Shown: positions 1-11,292 of the stretch, one piece after another
Numbering within the stretch: the stretch's first letter is position 1
Layout of the letters: the number at the start of each line of letters is the position of its first letter
DNA from: Lunularia cruciata
Lineage: Eukaryota; Streptophyta; Marchantiopsida; Lunulariales; Lunulariaceae
Direction of reading: 5' to 3'
Assembly: GCA_948567375.1 (NCBI GenBank)
Contig: OX419757.1
Location: 56,045,665 to 56,109,664, forward strand
DNA length: 64,000 nt
Notes under the pieces: generated by a model
What the model was told of the DNA's origin: nothing
Seen by the model: only the letters and a program-made list of their open reading frames with translations
The model's database searches: none
Position numbers and translations under genes: made by a program

Positions 1-1360
1 GCGGAGCAGCACAGGTGGATGCATCTGCAGTAGTGACTAGGAGTGCAGTACGTGCTCTAGAGCCTAGAGGAGCATCAGTGGAGTTGGACCCACAAAGAGG
101 AGAGGTTGGGAGACAGGTTAGACTTCCCCAGTCTTTCACGCTATTTGAGGTATTGTAGACAACATCCATGGTTCCTAGACGTCCCAGTGCAAGTGTGGTA
201 GGTGGTGATGGAGTACATGATGGACTACATGCTAGTCAATCACCTACTACTACACAAACTGAGTCTAGCATGATGTTGGGGGCGGCTCAGCTGATTATGC
301 GGCGTCCTTTGTTTTCAGCCAGTGACATGTTTACATTGGGAGTTGCCCAGCCCTAGTGTTCCGGTTGGTTGCCACATTGTGTGAGTGTAGGGATGGTGCA
401 ATTCCTACTACTAGAGCAGAGGTGGTTGGTAGTGGAGCTGACTTGGTTGAGGAGCATGAGATCCGTTCAACGACCAATGGTTTATGGCAGGCAGCATCGG
501 CTAGACTGGAGGAGTTGCCAGCTAGACCGGCATTTGAGAGAGCACGGTTCACACCTGGTGTTGTCCTATTGGATAACTAGAGTGAGATTTTCCATTTGGT
601 GGGACCTTTAGGGAAGGTCTATACACCACAGAGAGTCTTGTTAGACTCTGGTGCATAGCCCCTTATGTTGGGGAAGGCTGTAGTTGTCGGTCTGGAGTTA
701 CGGAAGACCGATGTGGAGAAGTGTCCATTTCAGATCCAAACATCTCTTGGTGGTGGTTCGACACAGTACATCACACATGGAGAGCTTTTTGTCCAGGTTC
801 AGCCTGGTCATCCAACTGATAGCTCGGTAGTGAGAGCTCAGGCTATTGTGATGATAGCTGAGTCATATGATGTGCTAGTTGGGAGAGCAGTGTTATACCC
901 CATGGGTTTCAACATTGACTATTGGGAGGAGACAACCTCTTATAGACCTGGTTGGCAGTCTTGTGAGGGACGGGTATGTTGCATACCAATACGCTTTAGT
1001 AGTGGTAGTCTTGGCTCACTATAGTCCGGGACAATGGCAGTATCAGTTTTAGCTTTTAGTGGTGCAATTACTTGGCCTGGTGACTTGTTGGAGGGGAACG
1101 CCCATGCAGAGGATACTCCAGTCCTAGAAGAGATCACTTGGCTTTGGAGTACGAGTGGGATTGTTCCATCCACCTTGGATGTTCCATTGTGGAGTTCAGA
1201 GGAGGCATTGCAACATCATGCAGATCAGTTGGTGCAGCAGGCTTGGAGTGGAGCCTTTGTACCATCAGGAGATGAGTGTGAGGATGAGCCTCTAGAGGCA
1301 ATTGCTTTGATACCTCTGGATACCACACTCATTGCTTGGCAATATCCAGTAGAGGGGATA
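1..1360 (+). pseudogene. gag tail, aspartic protease and linker of copy A
   Basis: Broken coding sequence equivalent to E1 37927-39279. The retroviral-type protease active site Asp-Ser-Gly-Ala is at about 643-654, followed by a TAG where E1 has a Gln codon. The protease would process the Gag-Pol polyprotein in the virus-like particle. The stretch from about 1034 is a linker with no recognised fold that leads directly into the methyltransferase motif I. Several stops (for example CAG to TAG) break the frame. Confidence 0.75.
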
Positions 1361-2640
1361 TGCCTATTGGAGTTGTTTGGTGGGATCAGCACCGGACTAG
1401 CTGCGGTGTTACAGGCGGGTATACGAGTACAAAGGTACTTGTATGTAGAGAGAGATGAGACTGCTAGGTGAGTCTCTCTACATCATGTGGTACACTTGGC
1501 CTATCAGTATCTGGAGTTATTACTGATGTCAGCAGTCAGACGTTACCAAAAGGCCCTACTAGGAGACATTTCCTTACTGGGGGCGCATGACCTAGAGAGA
1601 CATGGGCCTATTCACTTGGTGATTTTTGGATGGCCATGTCAAGGACATACAGGTGCTAGTAGAGGATTGGGTCTTCACAATCCTCGTTTGGGTGTGTTTT
1701 GGGAGATGTTACGGATACTACGACATCTCCAGGTTCATCAGTCCGTTTCTCCAGCTTACCTTTTGGAGAACGTTCCTTTAATGGATGAGTCTCGCACCAG
1801 AGTGGTGGCGAGTACACATCAGTTCCATTCTTGGATGGGACCTACTGTATTGTTAGATGCAGCCAGAGTGGGATCACGGGCTCATCGTCTTTGTCTTTGG
1901 TGGACGAACCTCTTACCCAGAGAGGTTCTACAGCGTGCTTATGATGGGATTCACCGACTAGACCACATTCTTGTTGATGATATCTTGGATGTTGGGCGTT
2001 AGTCTCAGACAGTGGTAGTGGCTGATAGGTCACCTATGGCAGTGGTGAACCTAGTTGGACAGCCTAGAGCCGCATTTCCCATACTCATGAGTTTCCCAGG
2101 CTCTCATGCTTTTCGAGAGGGAGGACCTGGACTTGTTTGGGACTCACAATTATAGTAGTTGGTGGAGCCTAATGCTGATGAGAGAGAGTGGGCGATGGGT
2201 TTTTGCACTGGTATTACTACTGTTCCAACAGTGTCAGAGGTATCCAAGCGTTAGGTGTTAGGTCAGGCTATGGACCTGAATTGTTTGACCTGGATTGTGA
2301 GCCTTGGCTTGGCAGAGCAACGTAAGATGCGCTTGATAGGCATCACCACTCGGACACTTGTGAGCCCTGTGCCTATCGAGACAATTCAGGCACATGTTGG
2401 GGGCAATGGACCGATGGACATGGTATTCTTGGGACACATCCAGTAGCTACTAGGGAGAGTGGTCTACTTGGAGTCCATCTAGGTGAGCGTGGGCTACTTG
2501 AATTACACCCTTGGTCCACATGGGATGCAGCTAGAGGACGTGTGGAGCTTGCAGCCAGAGTGGAGGCAGTTTTTCACATAGAGGTTGGGACCTCTAGTGG
2601 TCGGGAGCATGATACTATTGCTCCCAAGGGCCCAGTGTAG
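1361..2640 (+). pseudogene. C5 cytosine DNA methyltransferase domain, copy A
   Basis: Methyltransferase motifs occur in the canonical order. Motif I (LELFGGISTGL) lies near 1366-1400 and motif II (YVERDE) near 1441-1460. The motif IV catalytic loop Gly-Trp-Pro-Cys-Gln-Gly-His is intact, with Pro-Cys-Gln at 1634-1642. Motif VI Glu-Asn-Val is at 1766-1774. A motif VIII-like Arg-Ala-His-Arg and Trp-Trp-Thr-Asn segment, a motif IX-like Met-Gly-Phe and a motif X-like Leu-Gly-Gln-Ala follow. C5 methyltransferases transfer a methyl group from S-adenosylmethionine to cytosine through the motif IV Cys. The frame has stops at about 2000 and beyond. The region ends in TAG TAG TTA, where E1 has TAG CAG CCA. 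Confidence 0.85.
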
Positions 2641-4047
2641 TAGTTAGTCAGTATGTCTTCCACTCCTACTACAGTTATAGAGGATACTTGGGAGCCAGAT
2701 CTTGGACCCAAGCTTACAAGAGAGGAAAGATGGAGGGTTTGGAGGTTCTTGAGGAGTCACACGAGTTGTTTTGCCTTCAGTATGAAGGATTTGGGTGCTC
2801 TAAAGGGACCTAGTATACAGATTGAGCTGACTAGCGACACACTAGTTTTCTGACGTCCTTATCAATATAGTGATATGGAGAGGACATTGATTCAGAGCCG
2901 GAGTAGTGACCTTTTTGAGGCTGGTTTGGTGGAGATTACCGTCCTATCAACCGATAGACCAGGGCTGATTGGTATGCCATGCCTACACCGGAGGAGATTT
3001 TTTATGCGATTGGGCATGCAAAGGTCTTCAGTACTTTGGATCTTCGAGCGGGATATCATCAGTTGCCGATCAAGGAGGAGGATAAGTCCAAGACAACATT
3101 TTGGGCTATTGATCCTCACGGCAAGGATGTGTTATATCAGTGGAGGTTCTTACCATTTGGGTTAAAGAACGCTCTTGCTGAGTTCCAAAGGGTCATGGAT
3201 AGGATCCTAGCTGGATTGGATTTTGCTCGGTGCTATATTGATGACATTTTGGTTTATAGCACTACTGTGGAGGAGCATGAGCGACAGTTGTTGGAGGTGT
3301 TTGAGAGGTTGAGATCTCATGGACTAAAATTACATCCTGGGAAGTGTAGGTTCTTTCACAAGCAGGTTGAGTATTTGGGTCACACTATCTACCTTGGAGG
3401 ACTTGGTGTTCAGCAGACCAAGGTGGAGGCTATTGCACGTATTCCTTGGCCTACGGATGTGAGCAGAGTGCAAGCATTCCTTGGGTTGGCAAACTTCTAT
3501 CGCTGCTATGTTAGAGGATTTAGTGCCATTGCCAAAGGCCTTGACGAAGCTGACCAAGCTTACACAGGAGTGGTGTTGGGGAGATGAGCAAGAGAGAGCT
3601 TTTGTAGAGCTCAAGGAGAGGTTGACATCTGCTCCTATTTTGAGGAGACCGATCAGGGGACGACCATTTGAGGTTCATACTGATTGGAGTATGTTGGGGC
3701 TTGGAGCAGTGCTCACCCAACATGATGATGAGGGGAAGGAGTTTGTGGTGGCCTATGCTTGTCGCTCCAACAATTCAGCGGAGGAGAAGTATAGTTTGTA
3801 AAAGGAGAGTGCTTGGCAGCAATTTGGGCAGTAGCACATTTCCGATGTTACCTATTTGGTAACCCCTTCACTCTTATCACTGATCATCAGCCGTTGAAGT
3901 GGTTGATGGAGTCCAACAAGCTTTCAAGGAAGCTTGCACGATGGGCTCTGATTTTACAGGAGTATGATTTCACGGTTGTTCACAGACTTGGAGTGGTGAA
4001 TCGTGATGCAGATGGATTGAGTAGAAACCCATGTCCCAGCCAGTAGG
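2641..4047 (+). pseudogene. Reverse transcriptase and RNase H, copy A
   Basis: The RT catalytic Tyr-Ile-Asp-Asp is readable near 3234-3245. RNase H residues are also visible: the HTDWS segment, TDHQPLKWL, and NRDADGLSR near the end. About 90 bp of the RT N-terminal part is missing at about 2938 compared with E1 40861-40944, where two copies of TGGAGATT flank the lost piece. The region ends at a TAG (4045-4047) that E1 shares at 42055. Confidence 0.85.
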
Positions 4048-5435
4048 ATCAGACCGGAGCACGTTAGCATGGTGAGATAGATGAGGAGATGGTGCCAGGT
4101 TGGCATGCATTGGCCTTTCTGTGTATATTTGCACAGGCTTTAGTGATATCTCTCTCAGTGCATACAAGAGGAGTTATTGAGGTTACAGATCCAGAGAGTG
4201 AAGATATTGGTCCAGTTCAGCAAGACATTCATGATGATGTCTTAGTGATGGACTATCTTTGCACAGGTGTTGTGGGTGGCACAATTGGGGCCAAGGAGAG
4301 AGACCATGTTCTTCAGCGAGCCAGACGGTTCAGATTGGAGGGTAGACATCTTTTGCATGTATGGGAGGATGGTAGAGTGCAAGTAGTACCACTTCCATCA
4401 CAAAGACCACAGTTGGTCCGTCATGCTCATGAGGAGCTAGGACATTTTGGAGTAAAGCATACATATAGCTTACTCCAGAGTCATTATTGGTGGCGCGGTA
4501 TGCAGACCAAGATACAATAGTTTGTTGCCAGATGTGTGGTTTGTGACCGAGTTAGAGCATCATTCAATGCTCTTACGCCACAATTACACCCCTTACCTAT
4601 CATGGAGATTGGGTTACCATTGGAGTTTGGACTTTGCCGGACCTTTACTGCTGACTGTGAGACATCATCGGTATGTTTTGGTGATGGTGGAGCACTTCTC
4701 CAAGTGGATTGAGTTGATGGCACTTCCTGACAAGTCTAGTGAAGGGACAACTTACTTGTTTTTGGATCCAGGTCTTGTAAGACAAGGCTTTGATTGATCA
4801 TTGTACTACATCCCGAGATCACCGTAAGGTAGATGGCTTAGCAGACAGTGGTTCAGACAGTGAAGAGAGGATTGCAAAAGTATGCTTTGCAGAGAGGCCA
4901 CTTGGGAGATTGGGATCTCCAATTACCTTGGTTGGCCATGGGCTATCGGTTCAGCCGGCAAGCCTCCTTAGCATCCTTCTCTCCATACTTTCTACTCTAT
5001 GGACAAGATCCAGATTTACCTGTAGCCATTCGTCGAGATGCTACTGTAGTTTTGGATTTGGATGACCCCGATGTATGGATGAGCGCATGTTCTCAGCGGG
5101 TAGAGAGTGATGCCAATGGCCTTTGAGAACTTGGCGATTGCTCAGCATAGAGATACTTTAAGCTATGCTACCATTCGAGGAGGTGGTTATAGACCCTCCA
5201 TCCGTTGATTTCATCTAGGTGACTATATATATCTATAGTAGACAACACCGACAAGACTTGATGTTTCTACAAGCTACACTATCTTGAGAGTGCGCGAGGT
5301 TTTGCCATCTGGAGTCCTTGTGTTAGAAGGACGTGATGGTGTTGTTTGGAAGGATCATGTGCGCAATTGTGCGCCATGCCACCTCCCAAACATTGATGGT
5401 ACTATGTACCCAAGCTTGGCACTTGTACGTGCAGG
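4048..5435 (+). pseudogene. Integrase, copy A, without its PHD tail
   Basis: An HHCC zinc-binding segment (HAHEELGHFG, then a CVVC pair) is followed by the catalytic core with its first Asp. About 75 bp around the second catalytic Asp is missing at about 4770 relative to E1 42777-42850, so the core is inactive. The frame is cut at 5435 by insertion of the B1 chromovirus; the next codons, the PHD finger, are at 12037. Confidence 0.8.
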
Positions 5436-6170
5436 TGTAATACTACAAGGACAAGAGAAGAGAGAAAACACAGATTGCACACTCAAACAATCGATGCCCC
5501 AAGGGAGCACCTTCTCTTTATTTTATAAACAAAGAGGATCTCCGCCAAGGAAGCTCCACCATAGGATTAGGGACACAGATAGGTGACATGTCAGCAAGCT
5601 CCACCCTTGGATTACTTACTTGGATGGGTGACATGTCTGGTCTAGGTCCTATCTGGTTGGTCAAACAAGCTTTGACCAGAGGGAATCTTTTAGAGAATCT
5701 TCCTATAGGAATCTTAGAATCACGTAAGGTACCGTTGGAAACCTCTCGACGAGACAAAGTAAGGGGGAGGGAAGGCCAGTCTTTCCTCCATTGGGAAAGG
5801 AATCTACACATTTTCAAGGCCTAATTCATCCATTTAGGCCTCCAAAATTGCCTTCAAAGATTTCAAGCATATTTTGGTTCCTACTCTATTAGTAGAAGTC
5901 CCCTTTTGGTGATACCTCTTTCTGATCTGTTTAGTCCATCATGTGTAACATCCTTCCAGATGTTACCAAACCAATTCTCACCTTTAAATAATATGTCCAG
6001 CCATTGGTTCTAAGGTTCTCAAGTCTATTTCGGTTTCTACCCTATTAGTAGAAGTACTCTTTTGGTGATACTTCTATCTTATCTATTTTGACCATCATGT
6101 ATAACATCATTTTAGATGTTACCAAACCAAATTTCACATCTAGATCATATGGCTAGCTCTTGGTATTATA
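5436..6170 (-). repeat. 3' LTR of B1
   Basis: 735 bp, matching 11293-12031 over its whole length. On the minus strand the first bases read TATAATACC, with the terminal TG changed to TA, and it ends in ACA. Two diverged tandem units of about 150 bp lie inside (about 5868-6010 and 6017-6165), each with a TATTAGTAGAAGT segment and a GATGTTACCAAACC segment. Confidence 0.92.
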
Positions 6171-6186
6171 GACCTCCCTCCTTTTA
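6171..6186 (-). other. Polypurine tract of B1
   Basis: On the minus strand a purine run (AAAAGGAGGGAGGTC) lies directly before the 3' LTR. This is the plus-strand primer position expected of an LTR retrotransposon. Confidence 0.8.
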
Positions 6187-6395
6187 AGACGCAACGTCCT
6201 CGTTGTGCAATTGTTTGCTCAAATGCTTGCACCAACACCGGTGCATGTGCCAAATTGGCAGCGGGCTCCCAAGTTGCTTCATAGAGGGGGTAACCTTTCC
6301 ATTGTACTAGATAGTCCACCCGTGGGTGACGAGTACCACGTATGCGTTTTTGGAGAATCCGCTCAACTTCATATTCCTCTGTGCCATCAATGATT
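6187..6395 (-). pseudogene. Chromodomain at the integrase C-terminus of B1
   Basis: Minus-strand translation gives a chromodomain of about 60 residues: EYEVERIL, then a basic loop, YLVQWKGYP, ATWEP, and a C-terminal helix. The aromatic cage positions (Tyr in the first strand, Trp of QWKGY, Trp/Glu of TWEP) are present. In chromoviruses this module binds histone marks and steers integration. It sits just before the polypurine tract, as usual. Its position is the counterpart of the PHD finger in E1. Confidence 0.85.
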
Positions 6396-7690
6396 GTCAG
6401 ACAAGGTCAAATGTTTGGTGTAGAATGACCCTGGCCTGATCGGGGAGCATATCTGTGTAGTAGGGAGACATGGAACACTGGATGGATCTTCATGTGTGGT
6501 GGTAGCTCAAGGTGATAGGCCACAACGCCGATGCGACAAAGAATCAAGAAAGGCCCAATAAAATGAGGTCTGAGCTTACGAGGTCCAACTAATGTGAGGT
6601 TGGTTGTTGATAGCCACACTTGATCCCCAACATTGAACTCCATGTGCCGACGGTGTGCATCAGCATATTGCTTCTATCGATTTTGTGCAATCTATAATCT
6701 GTGCTTGGCGCTCTCCACACCTTGTTGGATTCTAGAAACAAATGTGTTGACTACATCAACCTTGGTAGCCACTGGATGGATCTTCATCAAGTTAGAAGGT
6801 GTGAAGGGATGCTCGCCATACATGAGGAAGAATAGAGTGACCTATGTGAATGCATTCACTGAATTGTTGTAAGTGAATATCTCCAACGGGAGTAGGGTGT
6901 CCCACCTCTCTTGCTCTTCTACAGTGAAGTCGCGTAACATGTCTTCAATTGTGCGATTAGCCCGCTCTGTTTGGCCATCTGTTTGTGAGTGGTAAGCTGT
7001 GGACATGGCCAACTTGGTTTTGAAGAAACCAAAGAGTGTTTGCCAAAACAAATTGGTGAATTGGGTGCCTTTATCGATGATGAGTACTCTAGACAAGCCA
7101 TGGTGAGCAAAGACTGCATCTAAGTATAATTGAGCTAGTTGTGGAGCGGTCACCTCCTTGGTGGTAGGGCGTACATGAATCATTTTGCTAAGCCGGTCCA
7201 CAAAGACCACAATGGAGTCAAACCCTGAGGTGGTCTTGGGTAATTCACAGACAAGATCCATACTCACTTGTTCCCAACGTTGGGTAGGAGTGGGGAGAGG
7301 TTGAAGGAGCCCTACAGGAGCTTGATTAGAAGCTTTGTTCTATTGACAAAGTAGGCAGCTACGCACATAGTCCATCACATTGTTGCTCATCTTGGGCCAA
7401 TAGTAATGGCGCTTGACTGCATCCTAAGTCTTGTCCACTCCGACATGAGCTGCAATGACCGAATCATGACATTCCATTAGAATGGTGGTGCGTAATTCTG
7501 GGACATTTGGGATCCATAATCTGCCATCCTGAAAGGTGAGTCCTTGGGTACTGGTGACACCTTTGGATGATTGTGCTTCTATAATCTATGGATCAGTTTT
7601 TGTAGCAGCCAAAATCTCTTGCCATAATTCAAGGTTAATCTTAACCTCTGCCACCAAGTTGTTGGCCATTGGCATGCGGGTGAATGCATT
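6396..7690 (-). pseudogene. Integrase of B1
   Basis: The best open part is 6842-7267. It has the core Asp in SMDLV, the second Asp in IIDKGTQF and the Glu in TERANR, so the DDE triad is readable. A C-terminal SH3-like segment (FNVGDQVWL ... LRPHFIGPF) is at 6407-6643. Stops and shifts separate the parts; a zinc-binding Cys pair is visible near 7345. The enzyme would join cDNA ends to target DNA. The chromodomain follows directly. Confidence 0.85.
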
Positions 7691-9513
7691 TGCAAGTTGC
7701 TTCTTACCTTCCACGTAGATGATTGTCATTTTGAAGCGTTGTCGCCACTCTGCTCACCGAATTTGGCGACGAGATAGATCCTTCTGCGTCTCGAGGTACA
7801 CTAGAGGTTTGTGGTCTGTCTCTACTACAAACGCCTTCTCGCCCAGGTAGTGCTTCCAATGCTTGGTTGCTAAAACAATAGCCAGCTCTTTTTGTTCTGT
7901 GGTGTGGTAGTTGTGTTCTGCCGGTAACAACTTGCAAGAGAAATATGCAATTGGATGCCATCCATCATGCCACTCTTGTTGTAGGACTGCTCCTATTGCT
8001 ACACCTGATGCATCTATAGCCAACTTGATGGGACGTTTTAGGTCATACCACTTCAAGATTGGTGCATGTAGCAAGGCGGCCATCAATTCTTGAAAGGCCA
8101 ACTCTTGTGCAGTTCTCCATGTCCACTTCTTCCCCTTGCCAAGTAGTGCCGTTAAAGGCTATGCAACCTTGGAAAAGTCCTTGACAAATCTACAATAGAA
8201 TCCCGTCAACCCCAAGAAGCTCTTAAGTTGAGTCTGATCTTTTGTGGCACTCCATTTTTGAATGACCTCTATTTTATCTATCAATACTTGAATGCCCTCT
8301 GCACTTACTCTATGCCCCAAGTAGTCTACTTCAGACTTGCCAAATCACACTTTGAGATTTTGGTGTACAATTGATTCTGTCTTAGAATCTGGAGGACCTC
8401 TCATAGATATTGTTTGTGTTCTGTCATCGTGCTACTGTATACTAAGATATCATCTAGGAAGACGATAATAGACTTATCTAAGTATGGACAAAATATGTGA
8501 TTCATTAGACTCATGAAAGTGGCAGGTGCATTGGTGAGGCCAAAAGGCATCCCAAGATACTCAAAGTGGCCATACCTGGATCAAAAGGCAGTTTTGTACA
8601 CATCCTCCTTTGAAATTTGGATTTGATTGTACCCGCTCTGCAAGTCCAGTTTGGTGAAGTATCTCACTCTATGTAGTTGATCAAACAGGTCATCCATGCG
8701 AGGTAAGGGGTATTTGTTCTTCACTGTTTGTTGATTGAGACCCCGATAGTCAATGCACATGCGCATTGTACCATCCTTCTTCTTCACAAACAAGACATGA
8801 GCTCCATATGGTGATATGCTAGGTTGGATGAACCCTTTCTGTAGCATCTCCTCAATTTGAGTCTTACACTCCTCCAACTCATGAGGTGATAGGCGATATG
8901 GGGCCTTACAAGGAGGCGTCTTCCTCGGGAGTGTCTCAATTTTGTGATCTACTCGCCTTTTTGGTGGTAATCCTAAGGGTAGATCATTGGGAAAGACCTC
9001 TTGAAACTCATCCACCACATCCTTCAATTTCTCAGGAATTTTTCCATCGAGTTGTGCACTCTACACTTCTCTTATTAGACCCATAAAACATCTATCAGTC
9101 TTATAGACAGTTGCCGTCCCTACGACATATAGAGGCAGTTTCTGCTTGTGTGATTTTTCTTTAACCCCAATGATTGACCATTGGTGGGTTCTCACTACTT
9201 TCTTTCTCCAATCCACCATAGGGTTGTACTGCTCCATCCATGGCATGCCTAAAATTGCATCATAACAAGCTAATTGTATCACTCGCCACTTAATTGCTTC
9301 ATGATATTCTCCTACATAGAGGTTTACCCGTCTAAGTAATGATTCAATCCTCTCTATTTGCCCATTTGGTAACTCTACTTCTTCACTTCCATCTCTCTCT
9401 AGATCCATTCCCAATCTTATTGCAACAGAGCAAGACAAGAAATTCTCTGTTGCTCCCGGATCTATTAATACTCTCACTTGATTACCTTCTAGGATTCCAT
9501 TCACGACAATCAA
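7691..9513 (-). pseudogene. Protease, reverse transcriptase and RNase H of B1
   Basis: Reading on the minus strand, the protease is at 9061-9513, with active site Asp-Pro-Gly-Ala in place of the usual Asp-Ser/Thr-Gly-Ala, and ILGMPWM. RT starts at about 9027, with [18 protein letters not shown] and [10 protein letters not shown]. It reaches a Phe-Leu-Asp-Asp catalytic box near 8455-8475, where Tyr-x-Asp-Asp is typical. RNase H is at 7754-8101 (AIDASG, TDHKPL). Frameshifts and stops break it into pieces. Confidence 0.85.
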
Positions 9514-9559
9514 TTGTGAGGTTGCCTTTCGGGATCTTTGTGCATTATTCTTCTTCCTT

Positions 9560-10715
9560 CCCTCTCTTCTCTACTTCCTTATTGAGCCAATAAGGCCGCG
9601 AGGTACATTTACTGGTGATCTTCGTTTCACAAAGTGATTTCTTCCTCCTCCTCTTCAATGTGCCTCTCCATGTTGTTCAAAGATCGCTTGAACGAAGGCC
9701 GAGGGCCTCTAGGGAAACAAGTGCAACAGTTGGTAGATATGTCCCCAATACAGCCACAATTGTAACAATGGCGTTGTTCTCCTTGAGTCCCATCTCCTCG
9801 TGGGACTCCATCTCTTTGTTCTTCTACCCGTCCCCGCTCTCCTTGAAGCGGTTGTGCTCCTTGATCCCGGAATCAAAGGTTGCCTAATTCCATCGGTACT
9901 AGTCCACCCATGTGTGGCATTTCTGCCCGATAATGTTGAGGTGGAGCTACTCCTTCACCTCCACCTAATGCTCTTGATATTCTCTACGCACAAGCAATGG
10001 CTTCAAATACCGTGCAAGGATGTTGCACCATGACTTCTTGGCGAATCCGCTCTTTCAACCCTCGTTTGAAATTGTCAAGAGCCTCTACTGGACTCATGTC
10101 AATAATTGCAACTTGTAGATCCAGAAATGCCTCCACATACTCTTGTACGCTATTCTTTTGTCTCAATCTCCATAGTCGGGTTCGAGCCATTTGCACAAAA
10201 TCCACCGATTGGAAATTCTTTGATAGTCCTTCTTGCATTGCTGTCCATGTGACCTCCCTTCTCTCTGCCAGCATGGATCATTCCCAAGCATCATACCATG
10301 TGAGGGCTTTATTGGTCAAGTATCTACATGCAAACATGCCTGCAGCATGCTCTATGATCTCTGTTGAGAACAATCAGAAATATCGATTCATTCTTGAGAT
10401 CCAATCTTCCACTACTCCCATTGAATGCTACCCCTTGTAAGGCTTGATGTTGCAGGTCTTCTTCATCCGGAGTAGCAATGTGGCTTCATTGTTGATAGGG
10501 TTTGTAGGCACAGATGCCTCTCCAAGTACTTCAGTCGCAAGTATTGGGTTTTGAGACGGCTCTTCTTCTTGCATGGCTTGATCGTTCCTGAGGATCTGCA
10601 CTTGACTTTGTAATGTCTCTATGGTCATCTTAATCTCTTGAAATTCATTCCACATCCCTTGCATTCCTTGCACCAACTCTTGCAATTGCGGATCAATGGT
10701 TCCTGCAACACTCAT
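9560..10715 (-). pseudogene. gag of B1
   Basis: The start at 10715 (Met-Ser-Val-Ala) opens a short coiled-coil-like segment. A retrotransposon gag domain follows, clearest at 9984-10274 (ARTRLWRLRQ, VQEYVEAF, FKRGL). A CCHC-type knuckle is readable near 9740-9765 as CYNCGCIGDISTNC. Its zinc-binding His is an Asp here, so the knuckle is damaged. Stops break the frame near 10430 and 10300. Confidence 0.75.
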
Positions 10716-10729
10716 TGCTAATGTCTACT

Positions 10730-10927
10730 TCAATACAGAGTCAATATAATCACTCTGGAAGGTGCACAAACTATTGAAACTACCATTGGGACCTCAGAAG
10801 CTATCACTCGTTGATAATACTCCTCACCAAAATTCCTAACCACAAAGTCTCTAAACATCACTTTTGGCCTCACTACATAATGGATTTCTACTTGAGTGTT
10901 GAGAGGATTTGAGACATTCATATCCAT
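10730..10927 (-). CDS. Mini-ORF 2 of B1 (novel 50-residue domain)
   Basis: An ATG-started ORF of 65 residues lies between the PBS and gag. Its core (VEIHYVVRP ... NFGEEYYQRVIAS ... LTLY) aligns without gaps to mini-ORF 1 of B1 and to both mini-ORFs of family D. Shared features are a beta-like hydrophobic start, an Arg around residue 30, a Phe/Leu-Gly pair, a Pro about 14 residues later, and an aliphatic end. I do not recognise the fold and infer no function. It is intact although gag and pol are broken. Confidence 0.6.
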   Translation of the reverse strand: MDMNVSNPLNTQVEIHYVVRPKVMFRDFVVRNFGEEYYQRVIASEVPMVVSIVCAPSRVIILTLY

Positions 10928-10931
10928 ATTA

Positions 10932-11153
10932 TCATAATAGAATGTAGATTGTCAAATCCCACTCTCTATCATATATCACCACAGGTAGAATCACCGGGTT
11001 TGGTGAGTTCATCACTCTGTCCATGAATTCTGCGCCAAAATGGTAAACTAGCGATACCCTCATCTGCTCACGTTGGATATACATAACCTTGATATGGAAT
11101 GGGTTTGAGAATGGAAAGCTAGGTGCGGGAAATTGGCCTCCCGGCGCATCCAT
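10932..11153 (-). CDS. Mini-ORF 1 of B1 (novel 50-residue domain)
   Basis: An ATG-started ORF of 73 residues begins about 140 nt inside the 5' LTR edge. The core runs VMYIQREQMRVSL, YHFGAEFMDRVM, then NPVILPVVIYDRE and IYIL. This matches D1 mini-ORF 1 (MRAHL, LGEERAELML, DPFVYPIVHYD, LYIL) position by position. The Pro-rich N-terminal extension is not shared. Function unknown; its location just after the PBS is the same as in family D. Confidence 0.62.
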   Translation of the reverse strand: MDAPGGQFPAPSFPFSNPFHIKVMYIQREQMRVSLVYHFGAEFMDRVMNSPNPVILPVVIYDREWDLTIYILL

Positions 11154-11276
11154 CCCATCTGCTCTCTAAAGTCCTTCCTAAGTCTAGCAACTACTCTATG
11201 TTCTCCACCTCAATTACTCAATTTCAGTAGTTCGTGCTATTCCAAGAGGGGTGATCCACTCTCTTGGACTAAAAAA

Positions 11277-11292
11277 CTTGCTCTGATATCAT
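11277..11292 (-). other. Primer binding site of B1 (tRNA-iMet type)
   Basis: Directly inside the 5' LTR the minus strand reads TGATATCAGAGCAAG. This is one mismatch from the common plant initiator-Met PBS TGGTATCAGAGC. Confidence 0.85.

Larger units (their letters stand above)
1..5435 (+). mobile_element. Copy A of the DNMT/PHD Ty3/gypsy element, left part
   Basis: This stretch matches E1 37927-43523 nearly base for base, apart from many transitions and a few deletions. It enters the window in the gag/zinc-knuckle tail and runs through protease, DNMT, RT, RNase H and integrase. It is cut at 5435 by chromovirus B1. The reading resumes at 12037 (PHD finger), is cut again by element D1 at 12146, and a piece of the same LTR lies at 19959-20260. 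Many in-frame stops show it is dead. It is valuable as a second, independent witness of the domain order. Confidence 0.9.
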
